Position numbers and translations under genes: made by a program. Shown here piece by piece: positions 62,244 through 64,000 of a DNA stretch of 64,000 nt. The number at the start of each line of letters is the position of its first letter. Position 1 is the first letter of the stretch. The notes under the pieces are model-generated. The model saw only the letters and a list, made by a program, of their open reading frames with translations, ran no database searches and was not told the origin of the DNA. Origin of the DNA: Amycolatopsis pittospori (lineage in GTDB: Bacteria > Actinomycetota > Actinomycetes > Mycobacteriales > Pseudonocardiaceae); assembly GCF_013870525.1 (NCBI RefSeq), contig NZ_JACBXD010000026.1, positions 1 through 64,000 on the forward strand. The letters run 5' to 3'.

Positions 62244-63605
62244 ATGTCTGTCGCCTGGAATCAACCGACGACCGTCCCCCCGGCCGCGTTCTACGAGGGG
62301 ATACGGCAGGCGATGGCCGTGGTCCGGAGGTCGCGTTCCGCGGTCGAGGGTTTCGAACCCGAGTTCGCCCTGCCGGATCTGACGCCTGAACTGACCGAAT
62401 TCTTCTCGGTGGCGGAGCTCAGGTTCGCGGAACTCGGCGCCGCCGGCCCCGCACGGCTCGTGTTGCTCGATCTGATGGCGAATCCGGGGACCCGCACGGT
62501 CAAGACCCTGGCTTCACTGGTGATCGTGGCCAGGGCGCTCCGGCACATCGACCGGACCGGCGAACGGGTGACGATACTGACGCCCTCGTCGGCGAACAAG
62601 GCGACCGCGCTGCGCGACGCGGTGCTGCGCGCCTACCGGTACGGGCTGGCCCGGCCTGCCGACCTCCAGATCGTCACGCTGGTCCCCGACGCGGCCCGGC
62701 CAAAGCTGTGGGCCTCGACGCTGTCCGACGACGCCTGGCTGGCCGCGCGCAATCCGATGTGCGTGCTCGATCCCGAGCAGCCCTCGCACGTCAAGGAGAT
62801 CGCCAAGCAGGCCCTGCGGAACAGCGCCCAGGAACTCTTCCGCACCAGCGGGGTTCGGCTGTGGCATACCCTCGATCTCGCCAACTACCAGGTCGCCGAC
62901 ACCGCCCGCGCGTTCGCTGAGCACGCCACCGCGCCCTTGCGCCCCGGGGTCACCAGGGCGCACGCGCATTCGGTGTCCAGTGCCTTCGGCCTGCTGGGCC
63001 ACCACTTCGGGACGACGCTGCTGCCGGACGTCACGGAGACCTCGCAGTACTTCCTCGTGCAGCACTTGGCCACTCCGGACATGGTGCTGAGTCTGCACGG
63101 CATGACGCCGCCGGACTACCGCGCCGACCCCGGAACCGGTCTGTTCCACCAGGAAACGACACCGAGATACCCGCGGACGACGTTCGATCCCGCCGAGAAC
63201 CTCGAAACGACGTTCTACACCCGCTCGCCCGCGACGTCGCCCGCCATGAACGAACTCATCCGGCGTCAGGGCGGCGGCGGGATCGTCGTGTCCCTGAACG
63301 AATGCCTCGGCCGCTACGCCGAGGTTCGCGCGCTGCTCGGCAACGCCGGGGTCACCCTGCCCGCGGATCCCCGGGTATTGCGTGAATGGTCGCTCGTGAT
63401 GGCGATGACCGGGGTCCTCAACGCCATCGACCGGGGGCTGCTCGACGCCGACGAGGTCATCGTCCACGGCTCCGGTTCCTACAGCGCCACGGACTACCGG
63501 CCGCTACCGGACCACGCGGTGCGCACGGTCGCCGACGCCGCCGATCTCTCCGCGGTGATCGCCGAAGCCGTGAGACCGGTCAGCTCGATCACCAAGGCCG
63601 CCTGA
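62244..63605 (+). CDS. DUF6002-like protein, possibly fold-type II PLP-like
   Basis: 453 residues from ATG 62244; a longer frame to 61953 crosses a repeat arm. The region LLDLMANPGTRTVKTLASLVIVARALRH (about 76-103) and TPSSANKATALRDAVLRAYRYG resemble the Lys and SxxNxxxA parts of threonine-synthase-like PLP enzymes. VIVHGSGSYSATDYRPL near the end also fits such a fold. From memory it resembles DUF6002. A catalytic Lys has not been proven. It is followed by a gene overlapping its stop (TGATGG), so they are co-translated, perhaps as part of a biosynthetic cluster continuing rightward. Confidence 0.6.
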   Translation: MSVAWNQPTTVPPAAFYEGIRQAMAVVRRSRSAVEGFEPEFALPDLTPELTEFFSVAELRFAELGAAGPARLVLLDLMANPGTRTVKTLASLVIVARALRHIDRTGERVTILTPSSANKATALRDAVLRAYRYGLARPADLQIVTLVPDAARPKLWASTLSDDAWLAARNPMCVLDPEQPSHVKEIAKQALRNSAQELFRTSGVRLWHTLDLANYQVADTARAFAEHATAPLRPGVTRAHAHSVSSAFGLLGHHFGTTLLPDVTETSQYFLVQHLATPDMVLSLHGMTPPDYRADPGTGLFHQETTPRYPRTTFDPAENLETTFYTRSPATSPAMNELIRRQGGGGIVVSLNECLGRYAEVRALLGNAGVTLPADPRVLREWSLVMAMTGVLNAIDRGLLDADEVIVHGSGSYSATDYRPLPDHAVRTVADAADLSAVIAEAVRPVSSITKAA

Positions 63606-64000
63606 TGGCCTCCTCGCCCGCACTCGCCCGCCTGAAGTACCAGTGGACCGCAGGCACGGGAGTCTGGGCTCGCGGTCACCAACTGTGGGCCGGCCTGCCG
63701 GGCCGACGGTTCCCGTCGGTACTGTCCACCGTCCCCGACCGCTCGCTGTCCTTGGCCTACCAAGGGCTGCCGGGTGGCCTGACCTACATCTTGCCGTACC
63801 TGGCGGACCAACAGTCGTCACTGGCCGGACGAGTGTCCACAGTGGCCGGTCCGGCGGTCACCTGGCGGCGGCTGCGCCATGGCTCACCGGACGCCGACCT
63901 GGTCGCCCTCGGCTGCTCGCGACGACGGGCGCTCGACCTTCCCTCGGCACACTCGGTACTGCTCCCCTTCCGCGTGCACCAGCTGCTGGACATCGTCGGT
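63605..64000 (+). CDS. Protein of unknown function, cut by the right edge
   Basis: Open frame from ATG 63605, whose A is the last base of the upstream TGA, to the edge (at least 132 residues). It begins MASSPALARLKYQWTAGTG and shows GLPGGLTYILPYLAD, then DLVALGCSRRRALDLPS and VLLPFRVHQLLDIV. I recognise no family. Translational coupling to the DUF6002-like gene suggests a shared role. Confidence 0.6.
   Translation, partial: MASSPALARLKYQWTAGTGVWARGHQLWAGLPGRRFPSVLSTVPDRSLSLAYQGLPGGLTYILPYLADQQSSLAGRVSTVAGPAVTWRRLRHGSPDADLVALGCSRRRALDLPSAHSVLLPFRVHQLLDIVG

Noticed and set aside
1..64000. CRISPR array, rRNA operon, prophage or complete insertion sequence
   Set aside because: No regularly spaced direct repeats, rRNA, phage structural genes or transposase were seen.

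Overview
The window is high-GC actinobacterial chromosome. Gene content and order point to the Pseudonocardiales, most likely Amycolatopsis or a close relative. The evidence is the ruvCAB-yajC-secDF-apt-relA block, a phosphatidylinositol mannoside operon (pgsA, acyltransferase, pimA) beside thrS and a HIT protein, an SsgA-family protein, SARP and large LuxR regulators, and many GTG starts. All calls come from reading the sequence; nothing was searched against a database.

Layout. 1-4.6 kb: a SARP-type regulator cut by the left edge, a divergent DJ-1/PfpI and GlxA-type regulator pair, and a YibE/F membrane protein. 4.6-11 kb: a small membrane-anchored protein and metallo-beta-lactamase hydrolase divergent from an anchored cyclophilin, then a LysM-like surface protein, an enoyl-CoA hydratase and a secreted metzincin-type protease. 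10.9-22.6 kb: conserved backbone on the minus strand (relA, apt, secF, secD, yajC, ruvB, ruvA, ruvC, yebC, pdxT) with two small genes inserted. 22.6-44.7 kb: an accessory block separating pdxT from pdxS. It holds AzlCD export with a cupin regulator, an APC permease/TetR/P1 peptidase module, a SARP regulator and a kinase, an FMN-riboswitch-like leader with a riboflavin synthase/DHBP synthase fusion and thioesterase, two secreted proteases, a LAL regulator, an XRE/ImmA-like/membrane-protein cassette, and a divergent set of secreted proteins. 44.7-58 kb: backbone again (pdxS, PIM operon, HIT, thrS) with an FAD oxidase, EF-G2, XdhC-like and LemA-like proteins, and a MarR/YceI/nitroreductase set. 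58-64 kb: a sugar transferase, a long non-coding stretch, four tRNA genes, an ssgB-like gene, a DUF6002-like gene and a gene cut by the right edge.

How the genes work together. relA, apt, ruvABC and secDF-yajC form the housekeeping core. pdxS and pdxT, whose products form one enzyme complex, lie 22 kb apart. PgsA, the acyltransferase and PimA build phosphatidylinositol mannosides of the cell envelope. A MarR-type regulator has near-identical palindromes at its own divergent promoter with yceI and upstream of a nitroreductase gene about 4 kb away, so a small dispersed regulon is likely.

The most unusual content is (i) the XRE/ImmA-like peptidase/MAB_1171c-type membrane cassette, divergent from a secreted NlpC/P60-VCBS protein and sharing a region with spaced GTCA-N6-TGAC sites; (ii) the flavin-biosynthesis-like fusion in which both domains lack conserved residues, behind a riboswitch-like leader; and (iii) several families of long, near-perfect intergenic palindromes with conserved outer arms and changing centres.
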